Of a stretch of DNA of 64,000 bases, positions 17,311 to 25,555 are shown one piece after another. The stretch spans positions 1 to 64,000 of IMG/VR virus record IMGVR_UViG_3300026473_000011. One strand, written 5' to 3'. The stretch's first letter is position 1; each line of letters begins with the position of its first letter. The translations under genes and the position numbers were made by a program. The notes under the pieces were generated by a model that saw only the letters and a program-made list of their open reading frames with translations, was not told the origin of the DNA and did not search any database. Origin of the DNA: a virus.

Positions 17311-18285
17311 TCATTTGGTTTCGTATATATTTCTGAAGTAACCTTGCCTTGACCACTTACCTGGACTTCCCATTGGGTCCCAGCAGGTTGTCCGAACGCG
17401 CGACCCCACAAGCTCTTTGGCTTTTTTGGTCACTGCCCCATCCCTGTCAAAGGTTGCAGTTTTCATGTGGCGACGAGTTCCATCAGCGAGGACCAGAACC
17501 GTGCAAAACGACCCTCGAATCATTACGCGCTCATTCACCTCGATCAATGTATCGGGTGCAGAAAGCGTGGCCACACTGCTGTCTTGTTTGGCAGCGGCTA
17601 CCTCGATTTGGTACCGCGCTTCACCCTCTTTGATCCGGGCTTCGAGTTGATCGATCTTCGTTTGTTGCTTAGATCGCTCGACTTCCAATCCCTCGACTGC
17701 GCTGATGGCTTCTTTGGCTACCTTTTCCATCCGATCAGCTTTATTGCGGGCCAACTCGGCCTCCTCCCTGGCCATTTCCAAGTTCTTAATAAGTCGAACG
17801 GTATCAGCACGAGCTTGGGCGGCAACGCTTTCAAAACGCGCAATGTCCTTGCGAGCAATGCTCGAACTCATGTATTTCAAAAGACCGGCCGAGTCAGCCA
17901 AACGTCCCTGCACATAGAGAGGATGCATTTCCAGGAGGTGCTCAACAGTTAGGAACCCATCCTTCCGGAGTGCTGTCATTGTGTTTGATAGACCCCACTC
18001 AGTATCCCTGTTTCCTCTCCAAACGGTAACAAGAACTGGAGTCATGTCTTGTGGGTTATGAGCCAGGACGAAATGTCCTTGATACTCTTCTGAATTTTCA
18101 TTTCTTGGATCTCGAAACTTAGCATCCACATGAAATCGATCGGGGTACCCAGGGTCGCCCCCCAAATCCTTAATGATCTCCAGTTCCAGCGTCTGATTAG
18201 CATCAAAATGCATGCCAAAGCGAAGCGGCAGTGAATCAAAATTTGCGTGACTACTTCTGATCACGCGGACTGTAATGGTGCGCAT
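17311..18285 (-). CDS. Coiled-coil protein, paralogue A
   Basis: This 324-aa protein has three parts. Residues 1-135 form a beta-rich domain (FDSLPLRFGMHFDAN; PVLVTVWRGNRDTE). About 145-245 is a charged coiled coil (AREEAELARNKADRMEKVAK). The C-terminus is a compact domain (GSFCTVLVLADGTRRHMKT; CWDPMGSPGKWSRQGYFRN) that could be an OB fold. The product of the gene at 20791 has the same N- and C-terminal domains. AGAGG precedes the ATG. It lies in the operon behind the sigma-54 promoter. Its function is unknown. Confidence 0.65.
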   Translation of the reverse strand: MRTITVRVIRSSHANFDSLPLRFGMHFDANQTLELEIIKDLGGDPGYPDRFHVDAKFRDPRNENSEEYQGHFVLAHNPQDMTPVLVTVWRGNRDTEWGLSNTMTALRKDGFLTVEHLLEMHPLYVQGRLADSAGLLKYMSSSIARKDIARFESVAAQARADTVRLIKNLEMAREEAELARNKADRMEKVAKEAISAVEGLEVERSKQQTKIDQLEARIKEGEARYQIEVAAAKQDSSVATLSAPDTLIEVNERVMIRGSFCTVLVLADGTRRHMKTATFDRDGAVTKKAKELVGSRVRTTCWDPMGSPGKWSRQGYFRNIYETK

Positions 18286-18327
18286 GTTTTCCTCTTGCCT
18301 TTCTATTGATTAAGTGCCTCTCACTGC

Positions 18328-18990
18328 TCAATGGGCCTGAGGAGCAGGGACTACGGGTTGCTCGTGATGCCGCCATGCCCTTCCTCTCCAAGCTGGATCT
18401 CGCCAGGCAGCAGGATGCATGCGTTTGATAGTTTGAAGCCCCGGAATCACCTGCTGAATGGCCACTTCAACCAGCGATCGGAGGGGAGGATTGATTTCAA
18501 AATCATTGCCTTTGGTACAGCAATTCATCACCTGGTCACCAGATCTGAACGTGGCTTGGAGCCGATCCTGGAAATTTTCTTTCCCTCCTTGTGCCCAAAC
18601 AGCTCGAAAGATTCGGTCGCGATATACCGCTGTGCTACTGCCCAATGAGCATTGATATTGAATGGCGTTCAGCAGAATCAAGCCATACTCGCCTAACCTT
18701 GTTGGGTCAAATGCATCCGGCAAGTACTTACGAATCATTTCACCCGTAAACCCTTTCGCGGGGCCGGGTGCATCAACAAACTCGTCGTTATGAGGTGACT
18801 CCAGCACAAGGATTAGGCAAGGACCTACTGCCCTTTGTCCGACTGGGCACCTCAATGGAAACAAAGATTGACCAATGATTTCGGCCAAAGTACCTACGTA
18901 CTGATCAGGGCAGGCTCTTTGTTCAAACGGACGGCCTTGCAAAGCCACTGCGCCATCCACGATCCGCTCAAATTCGACAGCTTTTACCAT
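18328..18990 (-). CDS. Unknown protein, possible uracil-DNA-glycosylase fold
   Basis: This 220-aa protein is the first gene of the operon. LILVLESPHNDEFVDAPGPA followed by KGFTGEMIRKYLP, then LILLNAIQYQCS and a late MHPAAW, resembles the motif order of the UDG superfamily (an acidic/Gly loop, a core strand, a late His-Pro). I see no exact family match, so this is a fold guess. AGGAG precedes the ATG at 18990, about 33 bp from the sigma-54 promoter. The C-terminus is Arg/Trp/His-rich. Confidence 0.45.
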   Translation of the reverse strand: MVKAVEFERIVDGAVALQGRPFEQRACPDQYVGTLAEIIGQSLFPLRCPVGQRAVGPCLILVLESPHNDEFVDAPGPAKGFTGEMIRKYLPDAFDPTRLGEYGLILLNAIQYQCSLGSSTAVYRDRIFRAVWAQGGKENFQDRLQATFRSGDQVMNCCTKGNDFEINPPLRSLVEVAIQQVIPGLQTIKRMHPAAWRDPAWRGRAWRHHEQPVVPAPQAH

Positions 18991-19022
18991 TTCGCACTCC
19001 TAAGTCTTGTTGCTCTAGAAGT

Positions 19023-19038
19023 TGCGAGATCCGTGCCA
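19023..19038 (-). promoter_or_regulatory. Sigma-54 (-24/-12) promoter
   Basis: On the minus strand the sequence reads TGGCACG-GATC-TCGCA. The consensus is TGGCACG-N4-TTGC(A/T), so one defined position differs. The invariant GG and GC are present with the right spacing. It points at the gene starting at 18990, about 33 bp away. The adjacent gene encodes a sigma-54 activator, which makes a functional promoter likely. Confidence 0.75.
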
Positions 19039-19102
19039 ACGAGGAATTTAAATTAAACCCTTACGAATCAATAGGTTACGAGAGTTTTTCCAGAATTTGA
19101 AC

Positions 19103-19128
19103 GTAAATTTATTTACTTTAATGTAAAT
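19103..19128. promoter_or_regulatory. Candidate upstream activator sites (GTAAAT repeats)
   Basis: GTAAAT-TT-ATTTAC (19103-19116) is an inverted repeat, and a third GTAAAT lies at 19123-19128, 20 bp (two helical turns) from the first. They are 65-90 bp upstream of the -24 box, a normal distance for enhancer sites of sigma-54 activators. The gap is AT-rich, so part of this could be chance. Confidence 0.5.
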
Positions 19129-19138
19129 TTTTTATGAT

Positions 19139-20668
19139 TTAAACGCTTGGACCATCTTCCATTCCCAGCCGCTTCATCCAGTTTGAAAGTGTCTGGTGAT
19201 TGGTGAATCCGAGTAGCTTCGCCGCCCCTGCTTTGCGCCATCCGGTTTTTTGAAGTGTCTGCTTGATGCAGTCGCGGGCAATTTCATCCAGGTAGTCTTG
19301 CAAAGTAAGCCCATCACTAAGAACTGGCCGATGGAATGAATTGGTTTCATTGGAAACAGGCAGTAATGCCGACTGAATATCCTGCCCCGTCAGTTCAGCT
19401 CCTTGGGACCATATCACCGCGCGCAGCAACGTGTGATAGAGCTCACGCACATTGCCAGGCCATGCATAGCTCTGAATCGCCCTCGCGGCTTCTTTGGTCA
19501 GGTGTTTTTGTTGAGCCTCCGGCTTACCGGCTGCATCTGCATTGATATTGCCCAGGAAGTGCTGAGCAAGTAGCATCACATCGCCTGTCCGGCTGCGAAG
19601 CGGTGGCAGCTGAAGAATGCCAACTGCAAGACGGTGAAATAGATCTTCCCTGAATCGACCCGCCGCCACATCAGCGGCCAAATTCCGGTGAGTTGCGGCC
19701 AAAATGCGCGTATTGATTGGGACAGGCTTTGATTGCCCCATGGGTGTAATCTCTTGAGACTGCAAGGCTCGCAGAAGGCGAACTTGTGTATCCAACGGCA
19801 GATCTCCTACCTCATCAAGGAAGAGCGTTCCACCAGATGCCTCCAGAAAACAACCTTTTCTGTCATTGGTGGCACCTGTGAACGCCCCCTTTTTATGACC
19901 AAACAACTCCGAGTTAGCCATCTCTGGAGATATGGCTCCGCAATTCACAGCGATAAAGGGACGATCTGCTCTTGAGCTTGCTGCATGAATCGCCTCTGCG
20001 AACAACTCTTTGCCCGTACCGGTTTCGCCAAGAATCAAGACTGGAACATCGTATGCAGCAATGCGTCGGGCCAGGCTAATCTGATCCGCGACAACCTGAC
20101 TTCGGTGAATAATTTTTTCGAACTCTGGCGCAAGCAACTGAACGGCGCCTGTGAGTCGGTTAACCCGATCGCCGGTGCGCTGCAGGTACTCGGGTAAGAA
20201 GTCGTTAGCAAGATCGAAGGGGAAATCGACCGTCTCGACACCTCTCTCTCTAGATGTCTGGATCAGCTTGGCTGGAAAGCGAGTTTTGGCCAGAATGATC
20301 CAAATGGCCGCCATGGCTGGCGTGCCAGGACTTAGGTGAAAAGTCAGTGAAACGTCATCATGCGGGAGACCAGCTTGACTGAGATTTGAGCTGACCTGGG
20401 TATAAATATCCGAGTAATCAATTGGGCTGACTAGATCGACGCTATATAGATCAATCGCCGAGGCTTGGTACCCAGTGATTGACTCGAGCCAGACGCAGAA
20501 ATTCCGGCTGCGTTCAAAGTCATAGTTGGACAACAGATAGACCCTGTCATACAGGGGTTGGCCGAGCAAGGCTGTGGCAATCGGCCCTAGATCCGCACCT
20601 CTCCTGCTCTCGGCGCACTCGTGATCAGCTGCACCGATCCACGCAACAAGCCAAGACTTTGAGTTCAT
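19139..20668 (-). CDS. Sigma-54 activator with RtcR/CARF-like sensor domain
   Basis: This 509-aa protein has a sensor domain over residues 1-175. There [20 protein letters not shown] and [11 protein letters not shown] match the place and shape of the RtcR N-domain (CARF superfamily). The AAA+ domain has Walker [10 protein letters not shown], the GAFTGA loop and Walker [14 protein letters not shown]. The C-terminal Fis-type HTH is [23 protein letters not shown] domains bind cyclic or linear nucleotide ligands, so a nucleic-acid-derived signal probably switches on the operon at 18990. The ORF runs divergently from paralogue B. It is not an rtcR orthologue: no rtcA or rtcB is nearby. Confidence 0.85.
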   Translation of the reverse strand: MNSKSWLVAWIGAADHECAESRRGADLGPIATALLGQPLYDRVYLLSNYDFERSRNFCVWLESITGYQASAIDLYSVDLVSPIDYSDIYTQVSSNLSQAGLPHDDVSLTFHLSPGTPAMAAIWIILAKTRFPAKLIQTSRERGVETVDFPFDLANDFLPEYLQRTGDRVNRLTGAVQLLAPEFEKIIHRSQVVADQISLARRIAAYDVPVLILGETGTGKELFAEAIHAASSRADRPFIAVNCGAISPEMANSELFGHKKGAFTGATNDRKGCFLEASGGTLFLDEVGDLPLDTQVRLLRALQSQEITPMGQSKPVPINTRILAATHRNLAADVAAGRFREDLFHRLAVGILQLPPLRSRTGDVMLLAQHFLGNINADAAGKPEAQQKHLTKEAARAIQSYAWPGNVRELYHTLLRAVIWSQGAELTGQDIQSALLPVSNETNSFHRPVLSDGLTLQDYLDEIARDCIKQTLQKTGWRKAGAAKLLGFTNHQTLSNWMKRLGMEDGPSV

Positions 20669-20790
20669 TCTTAGAATGATATGCTAACAAGCCACTCCGT
20701 TGCGGCTGGAGCCGACTCTCAAAATTCAGTTGCCAATTGAGATGAGCGATTCAGTATGAGGCTGTTGCCTCACATTAACTAAAGGTCATT

Positions 20791-21840
20791 ATGCAAATGA
20801 AAAAGTCGAATGAGGCGAAGGGAACCAGTTTGAGTGATCTTGGAAAGCTAAGGAATTCTCTGAAAAGTGCTGATTTTCAAGAGCAGATCAAGCTAAAGGT
20901 CAGTCAATCACCTTTGCTGGTGGTTCACGTGCCAAGCCAGGAACATGCCAACTGCGACTCCCTTCCGCTGCGGTATGGTATGCATTTTGAGACAGACTCG
21001 ACGATTACTCTGAGTCGAATCACTATTACAAACAAACCCCAGAAAAACACAGACCGCATTAGCCTTGACGCATATTTTCTGGATTCAAACAACAAAGAGC
21101 AGTTTGGGCACTTCATAGTTGGCGCTCGCAGGGGCTATGACGAACCGGTTCTCGTCACAGTTTGGCGTCACGATGCAGACACGGAGGAGCATCTCTCTGA
21201 TGTCATGCGGAGCCTCCGGGAATGCGACTTGCTCTCACCTCAGGCTCTAATGGAGCTTCACCCCGATTACATCAGCGGAGACATCTCCAAGCACGCAGAC
21301 CTCGTGATGATTCTTGGGAAGAGGATGAGTGACGAGCAAATTAAAAAAATGGGAGAGGCTGTTAGTGCATCAGAACAAAGGACAAACGCGGCGATTGCAG
21401 AGCGGAATCAAGCACTGGAAATTGCCGAGACATTGAAGGGGACGGTTCAGCAGCTGAATGAGGTCAACGCCACTCAAAGCAGCACCATTGCAGAGCAGAG
21501 ATCAACCATCCAAATGCAACAGATGGACATTGATCGACTCAAGCGTGAGCAACAAGCAGCACAGAGATCGGACAGTCAAGTCACCTTGTCTCCACCGGAT
21601 CTACTGGTGGATGTGCTTGAGAGACAAATTTATCGAGGATCGAGCTGCACAATCCTTGTCATGGGCGACAACACCCGACGGCACATGAAGACAACGACAT
21701 TTGACCCAACTGGATCAGTGACCGCGCATGCAATAAGTCTGAAGGGCAAGCGTGTTCGTATTTCTTGCTGGGATCCAATTAGTCAGCCTGGAAAGTGGAG
21801 CAGCCAAGGCTATTTCAGGAATGTGTATGCCGTTGAATAA
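20791..21840 (+). CDS. Coiled-coil protein, paralogue B
   Basis: This 349-aa protein is the homologue of the gene at 17311. Shared blocks include CDSLPLRYGMHF, EPVLVTVWRHDADTE, ELHPDYISGDIS, TRRHMKTTTFD and PGKWSSQGYFRN. It has a 30-residue N-terminal extension and a longer Gln-rich coiled coil (about 190-265). AAAGG lies five bases before the ATG. It is divergent from the activator, across 122 bp in which I find no -24/-12 element, so it may be expressed constitutively. The paralogues could form a hetero-oligomer or a regulated/constitutive pair. Confidence 0.65.
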   Translation: MQMKKSNEAKGTSLSDLGKLRNSLKSADFQEQIKLKVSQSPLLVVHVPSQEHANCDSLPLRYGMHFETDSTITLSRITITNKPQKNTDRISLDAYFLDSNNKEQFGHFIVGARRGYDEPVLVTVWRHDADTEEHLSDVMRSLRECDLLSPQALMELHPDYISGDISKHADLVMILGKRMSDEQIKKMGEAVSASEQRTNAAIAERNQALEIAETLKGTVQQLNEVNATQSSTIAEQRSTIQMQQMDIDRLKREQQAAQRSDSQVTLSPPDLLVDVLERQIYRGSSCTILVMGDNTRRHMKTTTFDPTGSVTAHAISLKGKRVRISCWDPISQPGKWSSQGYFRNVYAVE

Positions 21841-22322
21841 CTCACCTGCCGACTTGTTTATGCAGCGATTACTGACCGTGGAATTCTGAAACTGAATTCA
21901 TGCTAACTGGTGCCAAGCGTTCTTACCGGGTTCAACTCCCCTATGCCTAGCCACTGGCAAGGTCCAACCCAATCGCCGGAACCCGCTTGATTACTTGCTC
22001 ATGCTAACGGACACGTCCACAAGGCGACAGAGAAAAAAGAGAGAAATGTGGTCTCTGAGGACAAAAATCGGGGAAATCTGACCCGTCGCGTCCACAAGAA
22101 AAAACGCGGAGGCCCGCAGAAACAGGGCCTTCCGGGAAAGAAAAAGGGGGACAGAGAAAATCTGTCCCCCGTGTGTGGTGGTGGATGGTTGACCACTAGA
22201 AAATTCTCTCTTCGTACTCAAGCGTGCGTGGTAGCAAATGAGCGGTAGTAGATCATAAGCCACTGGACTTCCGGGAGGAAGTACGCGTGAATGCAGCTCC
22301 GTTATCTTAAGGAGCATGCAAA
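21841..22322. other. Intergenic region with hairpins
   Basis: This 482-bp gap has no credible gene; the 137-aa frame on the minus strand is low-complexity. It contains GGGTTCAACTCCC (21928-21940), which looks like a tRNA T-arm. It also holds an AGGCCC/GGGCCT hairpin (22110-22130), the strong hairpin listed separately, and AAGGAG for the next gene. It may hold remnants of a mobile element. Confidence 0.4.
22146..22170. repeat. Perfect 10-bp hairpin, REP-like or terminator
   Basis: GGGGGACAGA (22146-22155), a GAAAA loop and TCTGTCCCCC (22161-22170) form a perfect 10-bp stem. On the minus strand it is followed by a T-rich stretch (TTTTTCTTT), so it would act as a terminator for leftward transcription. 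The GGGGACAGA/TCTGTCCCC sequence also resembles palindromes next to REP-associated transposases, but no transposase is present. Confidence 0.55.
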
Positions 22323-22730
22323 GTGAGCACAAGCCTAACTGAAATCGAACTTGCAGCTCGATGGGCCATGAGTCCCAAGACCCTCCAGCGCTGGCGTTCG
22401 ACACACCGGGGCCCTGAATACCTCAAGCTTGGCAAGAAGATTCAGTACCCGCTGGCGGCCATCGAGGATTACGAGAACCAAATCAGAACCAACATTGCGT
22501 TCGCAGGTGCCGAAGAAATTTTGCTCTTTCTCCAGCAAGCTGGCCAAGCTGACCTCGATCAGATCCGCGCTGCATGTCTGGGCGGCAAAAAGTCACGCGG
22601 CCAAATCCAGAATCACCTTTATCGGTTGACGCGCTGCACACCACCTCGGATCAAGGCCACCATGCTGGCACTGGAACCGAGCTCTCCGGTCATGACTGTC
22701 GTCTACAGCCTTTGCTCAGACGATGCTTAA
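22323..22730 (+). CDS. HTH protein with extra C-terminal domain
   Basis: This 135-aa protein starts with GTG at 22323, eight bases after AAGGAG. The N-terminus has ELAARWAMSPKTLQRWRSTHR then EYLKLGKKIQYPL, the HTH_17-type winged helix also found in the gene at 7937. The C-terminal 85 residues (EEILLFLQQAGQADLDQIRA) are a second helical domain, possibly another winged helix. It overlaps the next HTH gene. It is probably a regulator of an integrated element. Confidence 0.65.
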   Translation: MSTSLTEIELAARWAMSPKTLQRWRSTHRGPEYLKLGKKIQYPLAAIEDYENQIRTNIAFAGAEEILLFLQQAGQADLDQIRAACLGGKKSRGQIQNHLYRLTRCTPPRIKATMLALEPSSPVMTVVYSLCSDDA

Positions 22731-23361
22731 TCGGCCGCTGTCCTCACAAGATCTTGCCGATCGATGGGGCATTCCCACAGGCACCTTAGCCCTTTGGCGG
22801 CAACACGGAAAAGGCCCCTGCTTCATTCAAGTCGGAAGACTGATCCGCTACCCCGTTGCTGAAGTCGAGGCATTTGAACGTCGGATGAAAAATGAACGCT
22901 CCTGGAGCAAACGCATCTCAGTCACTGCATTAATGGAAATGCCGATCAAAAAGATTGGCCGCTTGCGGCGATCCAAATTTTCTGAGAAGAAATCACAAGC
23001 CATCATCCAGACCTACCTCACCCACTTGTCCGACCGTCAGCCTTCCTGCTGCCAGCGAAAAGCCATTGATGACTTCAGAACCCTAATGACGCTCAGCATC
23101 ACCTCCCGCGATTCCGACGAGATTGAACTAGGAGACCACAGGGAAAATTTGACGCCTGAAGTACTTTTTGTCGACTTGATCAACAACCTCGAGAAAACAA
23201 GCGCTCTGGTCAACGCTGTATTGGATCAGGCATGCAGCAAGTTACGCCACCTCAATCGCCCCGAACTTCTACGGGCGGTCGGCAACTTCGGCGACATGGT
23301 CACACGCCGCAGAGTCAATGCACTTCTCTTTCATAACTTCAAATCCGGCATTAGGAATTGA
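22723..23361 (+). CDS. HTH protein, second of a tandem pair
   Basis: This 212-aa protein opens with SSQDLADRWGIPTGTLALWR and FIQVGRLIRYPVAEVEAFE, again HTH_17-like. It continues with a helical, basic C-terminal region of unknown fold. The ATG overlaps the previous stop by eight bases, so the two are co-translated. The pair may regulate the flanking TA-like genes. The C-terminal part is not recognised. Confidence 0.6.
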   Translation: MLNRPLSSQDLADRWGIPTGTLALWRQHGKGPCFIQVGRLIRYPVAEVEAFERRMKNERSWSKRISVTALMEMPIKKIGRLRRSKFSEKKSQAIIQTYLTHLSDRQPSCCQRKAIDDFRTLMTLSITSRDSDEIELGDHRENLTPEVLFVDLINNLEKTSALVNAVLDQACSKLRHLNRPELLRAVGNFGDMVTRRRVNALLFHNFKSGIRN

Positions 23362-23432
23362 ACCGACGTCCACACATCCGAATCAGATGTCCCCTCGGCC
23401 ATGTGGATGTCGTTTTGCCGATTCGGCCGAAT

Positions 23433-24548
23433 TCAATTTGACAGCTCATAGCTCGTGCTGCGCCCGCCACCAGGCGCTTTCTTGAGCACCCCCAGCTCCA
23501 GCAACTGAGTGATGTCGCGCAATGCGGAGTCGGGCGAGCATTTGGCGATGGCAGCCCACTTGCTGCTGGTGAGTTTGCCTTCGAAGCCATCGAGCAAACG
23601 GTTGATCAGTTTCACCTGCCGCTCGTTCAGTGGCGTGCCTGCCCACCGTTGCCAGAAGCGCGCCTTGACCAGCACCGCATCCAGAGTGGTTTGCGCACTG
23701 TCCAGAGCGCGCGCCAATGTGCCAAGGAACCACGACAGCCAACCGGTGACGTCGAGTGTGCCTTTTTGTGTGCGTTCGAGCACATCGTAGTAGTCCCGAC
23801 GATCCCGTTGGATTTGTGCAGACAGGCTGTAAAAACGTTGTGGACTGCCATCGGCGCGTGCAAGAAAGAGGTCTCCCACCGCTCGGGCGATGCGACCGTT
23901 GCCATCATCAAAGGGGTGCAAGGTCACGAACCACAGATGCGCCAAGCCCGCTTTGATGAGTAGCGGCTCGCCCGTTTCCTCGTTGGCCCAGGAGAGAAAG
24001 CGCTTCATTTCGTCAGGCAGACCCCGCGCGGGTGGTGCCTGAAAGTGGACCTTGCGCCGCCCTGTCGGGCCAGAGACAACTTGCATTGGCCCATCGGCAT
24101 CATCACGCCATTGGCCGACCGCGATTTTGCTCATGCCGGAGTACCCGGTGGGAAACAGTGCCGCATGCCAACCGAACAGTCGATCAGAAGTCAGCGATTC
24201 GCAGCTGCGTGTGGTGGCGTCAAGCACCATCTCAACCACGCCTTCGATGTGCCGATCCACCGGTGCAACCGCGCCAATGTCCACGCCCAGACGGCGTGCG
24301 ATGGACGAACGCACAGATTCGACATTGAGCACCTCGCCTTCGATTTCACTGGTCTTGACCACATCTTCTGTCAACGCAGCAAGACTGGCCTGGTCGCGTA
24401 ATGCCAGCCCTACGTCTGCCAAACGACCCAGCAATACACCTTGAGAACGACTGACATGCGCCAACAGCCCGGCCAGAATTGACAAGTCGTAACGCCAGTT
24501 GGGCCAGCTGTCGGTCTGCCAGATGTAGAGTTTTTCTCCGCTATTCAT
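23433..24548 (-). CDS. Fic family protein with N-terminal DUF4172
   Basis: This 371-aa protein carries the Fic signature HPFDDGNGRIARA, the AMPylation catalytic loop, near residue 205. The N-terminus (WPNWRYDLSILAGLLAHVS) is DUF4172-like. Its TSEIEGE matches the (S/T)xxxE(G/N) inhibitory helix, so this is a self-inhibited class II Fic. A winged helix sits at the C-terminus (KWAAIAKCSPDSALRDITQL), which may allow autoregulation at the nearby inverted repeat. I start at the ATG at 24548; no clear Shine-Dalgarno is visible. Confidence 0.88.
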   Translation of the reverse strand: MNSGEKLYIWQTDSWPNWRYDLSILAGLLAHVSRSQGVLLGRLADVGLALRDQASLAALTEDVVKTSEIEGEVLNVESVRSSIARRLGVDIGAVAPVDRHIEGVVEMVLDATTRSCESLTSDRLFGWHAALFPTGYSGMSKIAVGQWRDDADGPMQVVSGPTGRRKVHFQAPPARGLPDEMKRFLSWANEETGEPLLIKAGLAHLWFVTLHPFDDGNGRIARAVGDLFLARADGSPQRFYSLSAQIQRDRRDYYDVLERTQKGTLDVTGWLSWFLGTLARALDSAQTTLDAVLVKARFWQRWAGTPLNERQVKLINRLLDGFEGKLTSSKWAAIAKCSPDSALRDITQLLELGVLKKAPGGGRSTSYELSN

Positions 24549-24566
24549 GCGGCAATTAAACACCCA

Positions 24567-24611
24567 ATTTCCCGCAAAAACAAGTCATAGACCGCATTTT
24601 TTGCGGGAAAT
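24567..24611. promoter_or_regulatory. Inverted repeat upstream of the Fic gene
   Basis: ATTTCCCGCAAAAA (24567-24580) and TTTTTGCGGGAAAT (24598-24611) are perfect 14-bp inverted arms with a 17-bp spacer. They start 19 bp upstream of the Fic ATG, covering the expected promoter. The C-terminal winged helix of the Fic protein is a natural candidate to bind there. A transcript hairpin is the alternative reading. Confidence 0.65.
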
Positions 24612-24657
24612 AAGTTAAATATTCACCGCAATCAGTCCTCGATGCACGGTCAATGAC

Positions 24658-24673
24658 TGAGTTAATTAACTCA
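24658..24673. promoter_or_regulatory. 16-bp palindrome
   Basis: TGAGTTAATTAACTCA is a perfect palindrome in the gap between the Fic gene and the exonuclease gene. Its position between divergent starts suggests a protein-binding site. Nothing shows which gene it controls. Confidence 0.4.
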
Positions 24674-24875
24674 ACAAAGCACAAATGGGGAAATGGCCGT
24701 CCTCCTCTTTGCCGATCATTGTGGGCAATTCTGTATCACCTAAGCTGCAAATAGTCTTCTGGATTTGAACCCACATCTACAAGTCGTCTGGCTAAGTGCA
24801 TCTTCAACACCCCGCCTAAATCGGACTCTTTCCACACTTAATGGCAATATGGACTAACTATCACCGGAGACCAAA

Positions 24876-25490
24876 ATGAACGATCAAAGTCACAGCGCCA
24901 CCATGGAGGACAAACAGCGTTATGTGGCGCTGGACCTTGAATACAACCAACCCAGCGGGACCATCATCCAAGTTGGCGTCGCCATCGGTAGCGCTTCGCA
25001 AAACCAGCAACAGTACATTGTCCGGCGATGGAATCTGCAAGTGGATGAGCCCATCACCGAGTTCATTACACAACTCACGGGCATCACCAATGAAGACTGC
25101 AGTGCAGGCGTGGGCCTCGCGCAATGTGCGCAAGAGCTTGGAGACCTACTGCGTGAGCAAGACGTATTCGTCAATCCAGTCACTTGGGGTGGAGGGGACT
25201 CGGCCGACCTGCTACGGGCGTTCGCTCAAGCGCAGATCGAGTTTCATCATTTCGGCCGTCGCTGGATTGATGTAAAGACTTGGACCACATTGCTGTCATT
25301 GGCGCGAACGCCCACTGCCACAGTTCAGCATGGCGGCTTGTCCAAGGCCATGGCGCGCTACAAGCTTCAGTTCGTGGGCAAAGCCCACCGCGCTGATGTC
25401 GATGCGTTTAATACGCTGCGACTGTTTTTTGCCATCCTAGATCGTCAGCGCACCCTTGAAGGATGCGCCGCACAGATGAAAAATCTTTAA
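24876..25490 (+). CDS. DEDDh-type 3'-5' exonuclease
   Basis: The 204-aa product has the exonuclease motifs in order: I VALDLEYNQ (D and E), II LTGITNEDC with NPVTWGGGDSADLLR, III HRADVDAFNTLRLF (HxAxxD). This is the DnaQ/RNase T fold acting on single-stranded DNA or RNA ends with two metal ions. GGAG lies seven bases before the ATG. It stands alone between the Fic gene and the antidote gene. It could belong to a defence or repair set; no partner is clear. Confidence 0.82.
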   Translation: MNDQSHSATMEDKQRYVALDLEYNQPSGTIIQVGVAIGSASQNQQQYIVRRWNLQVDEPITEFITQLTGITNEDCSAGVGLAQCAQELGDLLREQDVFVNPVTWGGGDSADLLRAFAQAQIEFHHFGRRWIDVKTWTTLLSLARTPTATVQHGGLSKAMARYKLQFVGKAHRADVDAFNTLRLFFAILDRQRTLEGCAAQMKNL

Positions 25491-25555
25491 ACGAAAAGTG
25501 CGCAGCGACACAACTTCAAACCCGGCCGGGAGAATTGAACCCAAATCCACAGCTA

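Noticed and set aside
19139-20668. True RtcR of an RNA-repair operon
   Set aside because: No rtcA or rtcB gene lies nearby; only the domain plan is shared.
21928-21940. A tRNA or tmRNA gene at the T-arm-like sequence
   Set aside because: No acceptor stem, D-arm or anticodon arm can be folded around it; the outer T-stem pairs fail.
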